Shown: positions 34,514-43,492 of the stretch, piece after piece | Layout: each line of letters begins with the position of its first letter | How positions within the stretch are numbered: position 1 is the stretch's first letter | Assembly: GCF_012726345.1 (NCBI RefSeq) | Contig: NZ_PTXN01000005.1 | Location: 271,085 to 335,084 of the forward strand | DNA length: 64,000 nucleotides | Direction: 5' to 3' | Origin: Marinomonas sp. UCMA 3892 | GTDB lineage: Bacteria; Pseudomonadota; Gammaproteobacteria; Pseudomonadales; Marinomonadaceae | Made by a program: the position numbers and the translations under genes | The notes under the pieces: generated by a model | What the model was told of the DNA's origin: nothing | Seen by the model: only the letters and a program-made list of their open reading frames with translations | The model's database searches: none

Positions 34514-34555
34514 AGCCTCGTTTTGCTGAATTATCTGAGCAAAACGGGGCTTTTT
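34514..34555 (+). terminator. Terminator of motY
   Basis: AGCCTCGTTTTGCT pairs with AGCAAAACGGGGCT (34538-34551), followed by TTTTT. Confidence 0.88.
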
Positions 34556-34677
34556 ACTTGCTAAGCAAGAATCGAGATCTTACACTTACAGCCCCTTTTT
34601 TAAATTTTTTGCGCCGCCATGTTCTGGTTTGAAAGCACTGGTGAGGGAGCGCGAGCTCGTTGAGGAGAATAGAGATA

Positions 34678-35910
34678 ATGTCTGACGTGAAGAAGGTAGT
34701 GCTTGCCTATTCTGGCGGCCTGGATACTTCCGTAATCGCGAAGTGGCTTCAAGAAGAGTATAACTGTGAAGTGGTTACCTTTACCGCTGATTTGGGTCAG
34801 GGTGAGGAAGTTGAACCAGCTCGTGCTAAAGCTCAAGCGTTGGGTATTAAGGAAATCTACATTGAAGATTTGCGAGAAGAGTTTGTTCGCGACTTCGTTT
34901 TCCCAATGTTCCGTGCCAACACTATTTACGAAGGCGAATACCTATTGGGTACGTCTATTGCGCGCCCATTGATTGCTAAACGTTTGATCGAGATTGCCAA
35001 TGAAACAGGTGCCGATGCGATTTCTCACGGCGCAACAGGTAAAGGTAACGACCAAGTACGTTTTGAGCTTGGCGCTTACGCATTGAAACCTGGCGTTAAA
35101 GTAATTGCTCCTTGGCGTGAATGGGACCTAACGTCTCGTGAAACACTAATGGCATACTGTGAAGAGCATAAAATCCCAGTAGATTTTTCTACTAAAAAGA
35201 AAAAATCTCCTTACTCTATGGATGCTAACTTACTGCATATTTCTTTTGAGGGTGATCAGTTGGAAGATCCATGGACTGAGCCAGAAGACGACATGTGGCG
35301 TTGGTCTGTCTCTCCAGAAAATGCTCCAAACGAACCAACTTACATCGAAATTGGTTACGAAAAAGGCGACCCAGTTTCTATCAATGGTGAAGCTATGTCT
35401 CCAGCAACTATCTTGGAGACATTAAACAAAGTTGGTGGCGCGAATGGTATTGGTCGTGTTGATATCGTAGAAAACCGTTTTGTTGGTATGAAAGCCCGTG
35501 GTTGTTATGAAACACCTGGTGGCACTATCATGATGAAAGCGCACCGTGCGATCGAATCTATTACCCTAGACCGTGAAGCTGCGCATTTGAAAGATGAGAT
35601 GATGCCACGCTACGCTAAGTTGATCTACAATGGTTTCTGGTGGTCAGAAGAGCGTCGTATGATGCAAGCTTTGATCGACACATCTCAAAAATACGTAAAC
35701 GGTACTGTTCGTCTTAAATTGTACAAAGGCAACGTAACGGTTGTTGGTCGTCAGTCTGATAACAGTCTGTTTGACAGCAAAATTGCGACTTTTGAAGATG
35801 ATGCTGGTGCATACGATCAAAAAGATGCAGCAGGCTTTATCAAGCTAAACGCGCTTCGTATGCGTATTGCTGCTCAGAAAGGTCGTGGTTTTCTAGATAA
35901 CGACAAGTAA
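34678..35910 (+). CDS. argG: Argininosuccinate synthase
   Basis: ArgG joins citrulline and aspartate using ATP in the arginine pathway. The 410 residues contain the P-loop-like [46 protein letters not shown] and [14 protein letters not shown]. The frame extends to a TTG at 34660, but the ATG at 34678, giving [14 protein letters not shown], matches the family; GAGGAG lies upstream. It is a single-gene unit with terminators on both sides. Codon use is strongly biased, as expected for a highly expressed gene. Confidence 0.97.
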
Positions 35911-35940
35911 CCACTTGTTGATTTAAAAAAATAAGCTTTC

Positions 35941-35983
35941 AAAAAACGCTCCATTCTTGCAGAATTGGAGCGTTTTTTATTTT
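35941..35983 (+). terminator. Terminator of argG
   Basis: AAAAAACGCTCCA pairs with TGGAGCGTTTTTT, followed by ATTTTTG. Confidence 0.9.
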
Positions 35984-36095
35984 TGTACACTTGGTCAGTG
36001 TTCGCTGGTTAATTGACATAGTATGTCGCTTTGCAGAATGAGCAGTAGAATAAAATGTGCCGATACGATGCACGCTGATCTGAAGGAAGAGAATT

Positions 36096-36989
36096 ATGAC
36101 AATTTATAACTTTGGTTCGATTAACCTCGACCACCTTTATCAGCTAGATCATTTTGTTCGCCCTGGTGAGACTATGGCTTCTAATAGCTATCAGTGTTTA
36201 TTAGGTGGCAAAGGAGCAAACCAATCGGTTGCACTGGCTAAAGCGGGCGCTGATGTAAAGCATGTCGGGGCGATTCATCATAGTGATCAAGCTGTTATTG
36301 ATCAGCTAGAATCCCTTGGAGTGGATACGGGGTTGATAAAGCGGATTGATGTGCCAACAGGCCATGCGATTATTCAGCTAACTAAAGAAGCAGAAAATTC
36401 GATTATTTTGTACCAAGGCGCAAACCATGCGTTGACGGAAGAACAAGTTGATCAAGTGCTATCACAGGCAAACGCTGGTGATTGGGTGTTGTTGCAAAAT
36501 GAAACCAACCTTATCGAATACATTATGCGTAAAGCGCAAGAGAATAAGCTTAAGGTTGCATTTAATCCAGCTCCAATGGATGCCGAACTTACCAAGGAGG
36601 TTCTTGGCTTTGTTGATTTGTTGATTGTTAACGAAGTGGAAGCCATGGATTTAATCGGTACAAAAGATATCGATAGCACCATTGAGGCTTTTCCAAAAGC
36701 CTACCCTGATTTAGAAGTGTTGATGACCCTTGGGAAAGCTGGGGTTTGTTATTTTAGTGGTGATGAAAGCGTGAAGGTAAAAGCCTTTTCTGTAGAAGCC
36801 GTTGATACCACAGCGGCTGGAGATACGTTTATTGGCTTTTGCTTGTCTTCTCTAATGAATGGCGAAGACATGACGCAGGCGATCACTCGTGCATGTGCTG
36901 CATCTGCTATTTGCGTTACTCGTTTAGGTGCTGCGTCATCTATACCAACACAAGATGAAGTGACGGCCTTTCTTGCCAGGAACCGTTAG
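36096..36989 (+). CDS. rbsK: Ribokinase-family sugar kinase
   Basis: The 297-residue PfkB kinase has GGKGANQSVALAKAGA (substrate motif 1), TLGKAGV, and DTTAAGDTFIGF, where the Asp is the catalytic base (motif 2). The length and the NxD start (GSINLDHLYQLD) fit ribokinase, which makes ribose 5-phosphate. It lies 46 bases upstream of a nucleoside hydrolase, so a joint route from nucleoside to ribose to ribose 5-phosphate is likely. No ribose ABC genes are near. Confidence 0.9.
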   Translation: MTIYNFGSINLDHLYQLDHFVRPGETMASNSYQCLLGGKGANQSVALAKAGADVKHVGAIHHSDQAVIDQLESLGVDTGLIKRIDVPTGHAIIQLTKEAENSIILYQGANHALTEEQVDQVLSQANAGDWVLLQNETNLIEYIMRKAQENKLKVAFNPAPMDAELTKEVLGFVDLLIVNEVEAMDLIGTKDIDSTIEAFPKAYPDLEVLMTLGKAGVCYFSGDESVKVKAFSVEAVDTTAAGDTFIGFCLSSLMNGEDMTQAITRACAASAICVTRLGAASSIPTQDEVTAFLARNR

Positions 36990-37035
36990 GCAAAATACCT
37001 AGCCAACAACGAATAGTTAAAAGAGGAATTGAAAC

Positions 37036-37977
37036 ATGGCTCGTAAAATTATTATAGATACGGATCCAGGTATAGACGATGCAATGGCGATTTTCTTCGC
37101 CTTTCAAGCATCACAGCTTGAAGTATTAGGTTTAACAACGACATTTGGTAATGTGTCTGTGGATTTGGCAACACAAAACGCCATCACTTTGACAGAGATC
37201 GCGAAAGTAAACGTACCGGTTGCCAAAGGTGTAGCTGTACCAAGCAAGATTGCACCACGCCCACATCCAGATTTTGTCCATGGTGCAGATGGTTTCGGTA
37301 ACATTGATTGGCCGGCACCAAAAGGTAAGGCAATCGAGAAAAGCGCGGCGCAGTTTATTGTTGATACTGTGCGTGAATTTCCGGGCGAAGTAACCATTAT
37401 TGCTCTTGGGCCATTAGGTAACTTGGCAAAAGCTTTAGAGCTTGATCCAGAAGTGGCGAACTTGGTTGATGAAGTTGTGCTGATGGGTGGCACAGCGATT
37501 GAGTACGGTAACGTGTCTCCTGTTGCTGAAGCTAATATTATGAATGATCCACATGCTGCAGATCTTGTTTTTACCGCTGCTTGGCAAGTGACCATGATTG
37601 GCCTAGATGTCACTCATCAGGTGTTATTGGACAATTCAGTATTAGAGCGCATTAAGAAAGCTAATCCGACGGAAGGTGGTTTCTTGTACGATTGTGCTCA
37701 GCATTATATTAATTTCTATAGCAGTCGCTTTGATATGGATGGTTGTTATTTCCATGATGCATCAACCATTGCTTATGTTATGGATCCGAGCATTTTTGGC
37801 GTAGAGCTGGGTGCTGTGCGTGTTGCGTGTGAAGGTATCGGCATAGGGCAAACTATTTTTGCACCACAGGGCATGACTTTCCCTGAGCCACATTGGAATG
37901 ATGTACCGATGACGCAAGTTTGTATGGAAGTAGACAGTAAAAAATTATTAGCCTTGTTTGAGACAACCCTGTCTTAA
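37036..37977 (+). CDS. Nucleoside hydrolase (inosine/uridine-preferring type)
   Basis: The 313-residue protein begins with the calcium-binding DTDPGIDDA motif of nucleoside hydrolases. It also has HGADGFGN, IIALGPLGNLAKAL, VVLMGGTA, NIMNDPHAAD and a C-terminal HDAS, all family features. It releases ribose and base from ribonucleosides; which bases is not clear. It shares an operon with rbsK (47-base gap) and is followed by a terminator at 38005. Confidence 0.93.
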   Translation: MARKIIIDTDPGIDDAMAIFFAFQASQLEVLGLTTTFGNVSVDLATQNAITLTEIAKVNVPVAKGVAVPSKIAPRPHPDFVHGADGFGNIDWPAPKGKAIEKSAAQFIVDTVREFPGEVTIIALGPLGNLAKALELDPEVANLVDEVVLMGGTAIEYGNVSPVAEANIMNDPHAADLVFTAAWQVTMIGLDVTHQVLLDNSVLERIKKANPTEGGFLYDCAQHYINFYSSRFDMDGCYFHDASTIAYVMDPSIFGVELGAVRVACEGIGIGQTIFAPQGMTFPEPHWNDVPMTQVCMEVDSKKLLALFETTLS

Positions 37978-38004
37978 ATCGTTAGAATGGCACAATCAAA
38001 CTTG

Positions 38005-38036
38005 AAGGCATGGTAAGTAACTTCCATGCCTTTTTT
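38005..38036 (+). terminator. Terminator of the rbsK-nucleoside hydrolase unit
   Basis: AAGGCATGG (38005-38013) pairs with CCATGCCTT (38024-38032), with TTTTTTATTT after it. Confidence 0.88.
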
Positions 38037-38054
38037 ATTTATAAAGAGAAAAAT

Positions 38055-38324
38055 ATGAAATTATTAGTAAGAAACCTTGCCCGTAACACCACAGAAGATG
38101 AATTGAGAAGTTTGTTTGCCGTTCACGGTACTTTGCAGTCTTGCACTCTTGTGATGGACAAAGATACAGGTGAATCGAAAGGCTTTGCGTTTGTTGAAAT
38201 GCCAAAAGTAGGCGAAGCGAAAGTAGCAATCAAAACACTAAACGGTATGGATGTTGATGGTTCTAAAATTCGCGTTAAAAAAGCAGAAGATAGCGCTAAA
38301 AAAGACGAAAGTGATGCTGAATAA
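38055..38324 (+). CDS. RRM-type RNA-binding protein
   Basis: The 89-residue protein is one RNA recognition motif. RNP2 is LLVRNL at the start, RNP1 is KGFAFVEM near residue 45, and the tail is charged. Such small RRM proteins occur in cyanobacteria and gammaproteobacteria and may be cold-induced; the RNA target is unknown. The start at 38055 has AGAG upstream; a longer frame back to 38010 crosses the terminator, so it is not used. Confidence 0.9.
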   Translation: MKLLVRNLARNTTEDELRSLFAVHGTLQSCTLVMDKDTGESKGFAFVEMPKVGEAKVAIKTLNGMDVDGSKIRVKKAEDSAKKDESDAE

Positions 38325-38374
38325 ATAATCGTAAATCTGAATTCATCAGAATAAAGAGAAGAACGACCTACTTT

Positions 38375-38401
38375 CCTAGCTTATCTTTATTATGAGCTAG
38401 G
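38375..38401. terminator. Possible bidirectional hairpin
   Basis: CCTAGCT (38375-38381) pairs with AGCTAGG (38395-38401) between two convergent genes. There is no T-run; it overlaps the end of the PilZ-like gene. Confidence 0.35.
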
Positions 38402-38723
38402 AATGAGCGTCGACGAACTCTTTGATAAAACTTACGTCTTTGTTTGAAATAGTGTGATAGGTAAATTTTATATAATGCTTATTATGCTCGTTAAAAACAT
38501 CCAGTTGTGGGTCGCATAATGCTTTTATTGTGGCCGTTTTACCTTCATGAATCGCCTTTAGTTCTAGCTTCACCAATTTTGATCCTTGCAAACCATCGGG
38601 CGCTTCCACTTCTATCATTTGTGTAGATATGTGTGTGCAATGAATCGGCATAACGACGCCGTTGGTTAAATATAGTGAACCGGTCCAAAAGCAGCGAACA
38701 TAAGGCGAATGTGAAATAGACAT
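38397..38723 (-). CDS. PilZ-like domain protein
   Basis: The 108-residue product (start MSISHSPYVRCFWTG) looks like a small beta-barrel of PilZ type: MPIHCTHISTQMIEVEAP then LVKLELKAI and DPQLDVFNEHNKHYIKF. The usual c-di-GMP motifs RxxxR and DxSxxG are not clear (THIS instead of D-x-S), so binding is doubtful. The frame continues upstream to 38894. The ATG at 38723 is preferred because AAGGA lies seven bases before it. Whether it is a true PilZ protein is uncertain. Confidence 0.5.
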   Translation of the reverse strand: MSISHSPYVRCFWTGSLYLTNGVVMPIHCTHISTQMIEVEAPDGLQGSKLVKLELKAIHEGKTATIKALCDPQLDVFNEHNKHYIKFTYHTISNKDVSFIKEFVDAHS

Positions 38724-38904
38724 TGGTTTATCCTTTACTGGGTGAAGATCCAAGGTCATTGATGACTCTTCTAGGGTAGTCATTATAGTGCAAGAGCACA
38801 GAGAAGTGATAGCTAGAAAAAATTGATATGAATCAAGATGTTGCTGGGTACTTATTAGCAACATCTTGATTGGAGAGATGTGTTGCGAAGGCAATAATTG
38901 GCTT

Positions 38905-40230
38905 TTAGCTCTGTTGCTTAATTGTTTCGCCTAATGCATTGATCAGGCTGTCTATTTCAGACTGTTCTGTTGTAAATGGCGGAGCTAATTGAATAGTGTC
39001 GGCTCCGTAACGAACGTAATAGCCTTTTTCCCACATTGCCATGGCGATTTGGAATGGGCGTTTAGCTGGTTCGCCATCTATTGGGGCAATGGTAATACCT
39101 GCCGCAAAACCGTAATTACGAATATCCGTAATCATCGAACTGGCGTCTTTAAGTTGATGTACGCTGTTTTCCCATACCGAACTCATGCTGTTAACACGCT
39201 CGATTAAACCTTGTTTCTTAATTTCGTTCAGAGACGCTAATCCTGCAGCGCAGGCAATAGGATGCGCGGAATAGGTGTAACCATGAGGGATTTCCAGCAT
39301 GTAGTCTGGACCACCATTATCCATGAAAGTGTCGTAGATCTCTTGTTTAAAGGCTACTGCACCCATTGGAATAACTCCGTTAGTAACCTGTTTTGCCATG
39401 GTAATCACGTCAGGCGTCACGCCAAAGGCTTCAGCACCGGTTTTTGCGCCCATACGACCAAACGCGGTAATAACTTCGTCGAAGATCAGTAGGATATTAT
39501 GCTGATCACAAATCTCCCGTAACCGTTGCAAATAGCCTTTTGGTGGTACGATGACACCAGCTGAGCCCGACATAGGTTCAACAATCACTGCGGCAATATT
39601 CGAAGCATCATGCATCATGATTAGGTTAAGCAGGTCATCAGCGCGTTCTTTGCCTTGTTCAGCCATACCTTTGGAAAATTCACTGCCCGGAACTTGTGTG
39701 TGAGGAAGGTGATAAGACTCTAAGCCTTGTCCATAAAGCGTGCGGTTTGCAGGGATGCCGCCAACGCTGAAACCGGAAATTCCTGCCCCATGATAACCTT
39801 TAGCGCGACCGATAAACTTGGTTTTTGTGCCCATGCCTTTTTTACGCCAATATGCGCGAGCGACTTTCAATGCTGTATCGACTGATTCTGAACCGGAGCC
39901 CGTAAAGAAAATACGGTTTAATCCCGCAGGCATGAATTCTGTGATTTGCTCTGCTAACAAGAAGGATTTCTCATGGCCGAATTGGAAAGCAGGGGAGTAG
40001 TCGAGGGTTTTGACTTGTTCGGCAACCGCTTCATTAATAGCGGGAACACTATGACCTAAGCCGCAAGTCCATAAGCCAGAAAGTCCGTCAAAAATCTTTC
40101 TGCCATCGCTGTCGGTGTAATAATTTCCTGCGGCAGAGGTGATAATACGAGGATCTTTTTTAAATTGGCGATTGCCTGTGTAGGCCATCCAATGGGCATC
40201 AAGCTGGGCTTGGGTTAAATGGTGACTCAT
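38905..40230 (-). CDS. Omega-amino acid:pyruvate aminotransferase
   Basis: The 441-residue class III aminotransferase resembles beta-alanine:pyruvate aminotransferase (BauA). It has FDGLSGLWTCGLGHS, FFTGSGSESVDTALKVAR, the pyridoxal 5'-phosphate region IFDEVITAFGRMG, MAKQVTNGVIPMGAV with the Schiff-base Lys, and TYSAHPIACAAGLA. Substrates could be beta-alanine, putrescine derivatives or taurine. It is monocistronic and has a regular ribosome site (AGAGGAAG). Confidence 0.9.
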   Translation of the reverse strand: MSHHLTQAQLDAHWMAYTGNRQFKKDPRIITSAAGNYYTDSDGRKIFDGLSGLWTCGLGHSVPAINEAVAEQVKTLDYSPAFQFGHEKSFLLAEQITEFMPAGLNRIFFTGSGSESVDTALKVARAYWRKKGMGTKTKFIGRAKGYHGAGISGFSVGGIPANRTLYGQGLESYHLPHTQVPGSEFSKGMAEQGKERADDLLNLIMMHDASNIAAVIVEPMSGSAGVIVPPKGYLQRLREICDQHNILLIFDEVITAFGRMGAKTGAEAFGVTPDVITMAKQVTNGVIPMGAVAFKQEIYDTFMDNGGPDYMLEIPHGYTYSAHPIACAAGLASLNEIKKQGLIERVNSMSSVWENSVHQLKDASSMITDIRNYGFAAGITIAPIDGEPAKRPFQIAMAMWEKGYYVRYGADTIQLAPPFTTEQSEIDSLINALGETIKQQS

Positions 40231-40352
40231 AGCATTCTTCCTCTATAAAGTGAAATATCAATAGACTAAGAATGCCGAGCTAGAAAGGTTTAATAAATGC
40301 TATGTTATTTAAATTTAGGTTAGTCTTTAGTTAACTAAAAAGACAGCGGGGA

Positions 40353-40988
40353 TTAAGTGGAGGTCTTGTCTTTAAACTCACATAAATCTTCAATGATGCA
40401 GGCATCACACTTGGGTTTTCGAGCGACGCAGATATAACGACCGTGAAGTATCATCCAATGGTGAGCATCCAAAAGAAATTCCTTTGGCACAAACTTAAGC
40501 AGCTTCATCTCGACTTCTAAGACGTTTTTGCCTGGCGCTACTTTTGTCCGATTAGCAAAGCGAAAGATATGCGTATCCACCGCCATGGCCACTTGGCGAA
40601 AGGCTGTGTTTAAAACCACATTGGCGGTTTTGCGGCCAACCCCTGGTAGGGCTTCCAGTTCTTCGCGAGTTTCAGGTACGACGCTGTTGTGCTTCTCGAT
40701 AAGAATTTGGCAGGTCTTGATGGCGTTTTCGGCTTTAGCGTTAAATAAGCCGATGGTTTTGATATAGCTTTTTAAGCCATCGACGCCAAGCGCCAGCATG
40801 GTTTCTGGTGTATTGGCGACAGGGAAAAGTTTGCGTGTTGCTTTGTTTACACTCACATCTGTGGCTTGAGCAGAAAACAACACCGCAATTAAAAGCTCAA
40901 AAGGCGAGCTGTATTCCAGCTCGGTTACGGGATTGGGGTTTTCAGCTCGTAAGCGAGAAAAAATCTCGTAGCGTTTCTCTTTGTTCAA
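40353..40988 (-). CDS. nth: Endonuclease III
   Basis: Nth is a DNA glycosylase/AP lyase repairing oxidised pyrimidines. Its 211 residues have ALPGVGRKTANVVLNTAF with the catalytic Lys, VDTHIFR with the catalytic Asp, and the [4Fe-4S] ligands in CVARKPKCDACIIEDLC. The start is a TTG at 40988; the resulting MNKEKRYEIFSRLR matches the family. It follows rnfE by 51 bases in the usual rnf-nth order. The Fe-S centre may explain that link. Confidence 0.95.
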   Translation of the reverse strand: MNKEKRYEIFSRLRAENPNPVTELEYSSPFELLIAVLFSAQATDVSVNKATRKLFPVANTPETMLALGVDGLKSYIKTIGLFNAKAENAIKTCQILIEKHNSVVPETREELEALPGVGRKTANVVLNTAFRQVAMAVDTHIFRFANRTKVAPGKNVLEVEMKLLKFVPKEFLLDAHHWMILHGRYICVARKPKCDACIIEDLCEFKDKTST

Positions 40989-41039
40989 AATAAATAGCCT
41001 TTCTTCACTTTTACTAATACGACTTGTTGCTGCTATACG

Positions 41040-41807
41040 TTAGCTAACTTGGCCCGTCACACGCACACGTTTTGAGGCGCTTGGGCCATCTTTAGCTTTT
41101 TGCGCGGCGATGCGTTTCTTCTCGCGCTCGTCTAGGTAGTTTTTACCCGCGATTAACAAGCCTAGCCCAATAAAAGCACCGGGCGGTAATACGGCAAACA
41201 ATACATTTGGGTAGTCGTTAAAAACAACGATTTTCCAATGTGTTGCCATATCACCGAACAACAACTGCATATCTGAAAACAGGGTACCTTGACCAATTAG
41301 CTCACGCATAGCGCCCAAGGTGACAAGGATAAACATGAAGCCCAAGCCCATCATAAAACCATCTAGCGCAGAAGGCAGCACAGGGTTGCGGCTGGCAAAA
41401 GCGTCAGCACGGCCAAGGATCGCACAATTGGTTACGATTAGGGGAATGAAAATCCCTAGAATTTGATAAAGCTCGTAAGTGTAAGCCTGCATGATTAATT
41501 CAATACAGGTGGTAAACGACGCGATGATCATGACAAAAGCAGGCAGACGAACGGCATCGGCCACGTAGTTACGAATGATGGAAACGGCAATGTTAGAGCC
41601 GATTAAAACCACCATGGTAGCCAACCCAAGACCCAATGCGTTGACGACTGTGCTGGTTACCGCCAGCATAGGGCACAAGCCAAGCAACTGAACCAGAGCA
41701 GGGTTGTTTTTCCAGATACCGTTATAAATGATTTCTGCGTAATTGGCGCTTGGCTTGCTCTCTTCTTGAGTAGCGTCTGTTGCAGCTGTTTCTGCGCTCA
41801 TTTTCAT
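41040..41807 (-). CDS. rnfE: Rnf electron transport complex subunit E
   Basis: RnfE is a membrane subunit of the ion-pumping ferredoxin:NAD+ oxidoreductase (Rnf/Rsx). The 255 residues show six membrane segments with family motifs [55 protein letters not shown] and [15 protein letters not shown]. The basic C-terminus is variable. It is the last rnf gene before nth. Confidence 0.95.
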   Translation of the reverse strand: MKMSAETAATDATQEESKPSANYAEIIYNGIWKNNPALVQLLGLCPMLAVTSTVVNALGLGLATMVVLIGSNIAVSIIRNYVADAVRLPAFVMIIASFTTCIELIMQAYTYELYQILGIFIPLIVTNCAILGRADAFASRNPVLPSALDGFMMGLGFMFILVTLGAMRELIGQGTLFSDMQLLFGDMATHWKIVVFNDYPNVLFAVLPPGAFIGLGLLIAGKNYLDEREKKRIAAQKAKDGPSASKRVRVTGQVS

Positions 41808-41816
41808 TGGGCTATC

Positions 41817-42434
41817 CTAATACGCTAACAGCGTATCTTTGTGTTGATCAAAATAAATTAGCGTATTTTTTACGGCACGAACCACGGCACGAGGAGTAAT
41901 GGTTGCCCCTGTAAATTGGTCAAAATCGCCACCGTCTTTTTTCACTGCCCAGCCTTTTAAGGTTGGGTTTTCCAGTGACTTATTGGCAAAGCTCAGAATC
42001 CACTTAGACTTTTTCAAATCAACCTTGTCGCCAAGTCCTGGTGTTTCTTTGTGACTAATGACGCGACTGCCTGTCACAACGCCATTTTTATCAATGGCAA
42101 CCAGCATGTCTAAATTACCGTTATAACCACGTGGGGCAATGGTTTCGAAGATAATGCCAGAGACTTCGCCGTTCTTACGGGCGATATGAATCTTAATACC
42201 TTCTTCGCTGCCTAATAGGGGATCGGGTGGCAGAATGGCGGTGTCTTTGGTTAAGTCGTTGTCGTACAAATTGGCGGGCAATATTTCGTTAAAGGCCGAA
42301 ATCTGCGCATCCAAGATATTGTTCTTGATCGTGTGATCCGTTAGCTGGTGCGTGATCGCAATAAGGCCAGCAGTTAACACTGCAAAAATAGCCAAACCAA
42401 GACTGTTACGGCGAATAGAGGCGAGCAATTCCAT
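41817..42434 (-). CDS. rnfG: Rnf complex subunit G (covalent FMN protein)
   Basis: RnfG carries FMN bound to a Thr in the periplasmic domain. The 205 residues begin with one membrane segment and have the FMN motif TGAT at 175-178 (FDQFTGATITPRAVV). Other landmarks are PRGYNGNLDMLVAID and KETPGLGDKVD. It abuts rnfD (start at 42434) and precedes rnfE by nine bases. Confidence 0.95.
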   Translation of the reverse strand: MELLASIRRNSLGLAIFAVLTAGLIAITHQLTDHTIKNNILDAQISAFNEILPANLYDNDLTKDTAILPPDPLLGSEEGIKIHIARKNGEVSGIIFETIAPRGYNGNLDMLVAIDKNGVVTGSRVISHKETPGLGDKVDLKKSKWILSFANKSLENPTLKGWAVKKDGGDFDQFTGATITPRAVVRAVKNTLIYFDQHKDTLLAY

Positions 42435-43492
42435 TAGTTATCCTCCCCAACTTTTAAACCGGTTTTGGCTTTTTTGTGGCCGTAAGTTCTTGGCTGTGTG
42501 TAGTAGTCGATTAAAGGCGCAGCGAAGTTCATTAACAAGACGCCAAATGCCACCCCATCAGGATAACCACCCCAAGAGCGAATAATGTAAATCAAGATAC
42601 CAATGCCTGCTCCATAAATCAGTTTACCGCGATTACTGGTGCAAGACGACACAGGGTCTGTGGCGATAAAGAAAGCCCCAAACATCGCAGCGCCAGTAGT
42701 GAGGTGGAAAAATGGCGTTGCTGTGTTGCTCGGATCAAATAGGTGAAATACACCCGCCATTACCATTAAAGCACCTAATAGCGCTGCTGGCGTGTGCCAA
42801 GTGATAATACGTAGCCAGATAAGCCCAAGACCACCTACAAGATAAGCTGCATTTACCCAAATCCAGCTGTTTAAACTTGGCCCTTGAAGTGCAGCAATGC
42901 TGGTAAAGGCGGCTTGCGAATCTAGTAGGTCTTTGTGTTTGAAACCATCCAACGGCGTTGCCATAGTGTAACTATCGATCACGGGTAAGTGATGGAATAT
43001 AGCTTGTAAGCTTTGCATCATAGACAGAGTATCCCCTGACGCTACCATGCTTTGTACACCAAGCCACTGGCTCATTGGTACGGGAAAAGACACCAGTACA
43101 ATCGCATAACCAACCATAGCCGGGTTGAATGGATTATTACCCAAGCCGCCGTACAGTTGCTTGGCAAAGATGATGGCAAAAGCAACCGCTGTTACTGTTA
43201 CCCACCAAGGCACAATCGGCGGCAGAGCCACACCTAATAACACGGCGGTTAATAACGCACTGTAATCTTTTAGGAAAAAGCTAACAGGGCGACGACGCAT
43301 CGCCAAAATGGCCGCTTCACTCAATAGTGCGGTGATGCAGGCAATCATTAAATTAATTAACGTGCCCCAGCCAAATAGCCAAGTTTGTACCACAATGCCA
43401 GGAATGGTCGCTAAAATAACCATCTGCATTACCCAAGAGGTGCGACGTCCTGCACGTTGTGTGTGGGGGGAGGTGATCCTCAATAATGCCAT
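42434..43492 (-). CDS. rnfD: Rnf complex subunit D (covalent FMN protein)
   Basis: The 352-residue subunit has ten or so membrane segments. Landmarks are SPHTQRAGRRTSWVM, LKDYSALLTAVLLGVALPP, GGLGNNPFNPAMVGYA and TGAAMFGAFFIATDPVS. The FMN-attachment site is TMATPLDG (Thr179), where most relatives have S/T-G-A-T, so Gly is replaced by Met here. The role is ion transport and electron relay in Rnf. It overlaps rnfG by one base and abuts rnfC. Confidence 0.95.
   Translation of the reverse strand: MALLRITSPHTQRAGRRTSWVMQMVILATIPGIVVQTWLFGWGTLINLMIACITALLSEAAILAMRRRPVSFFLKDYSALLTAVLLGVALPPIVPWWVTVTAVAFAIIFAKQLYGGLGNNPFNPAMVGYAIVLVSFPVPMSQWLGVQSMVASGDTLSMMQSLQAIFHHLPVIDSYTMATPLDGFKHKDLLDSQAAFTSIAALQGPSLNSWIWVNAAYLVGGLGLIWLRIITWHTPAALLGALMVMAGVFHLFDPSNTATPFFHLTTGAAMFGAFFIATDPVSSCTSNRGKLIYGAGIGILIYIIRSWGGYPDGVAFGVLLMNFAAPLIDYYTQPRTYGHKKAKTGLKVGEDN

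Noticed and set aside
37104..37613. 169-residue minus-strand frame in the nucleoside hydrolase gene
   Set aside because: Antisense shadow of a clearly assigned gene.
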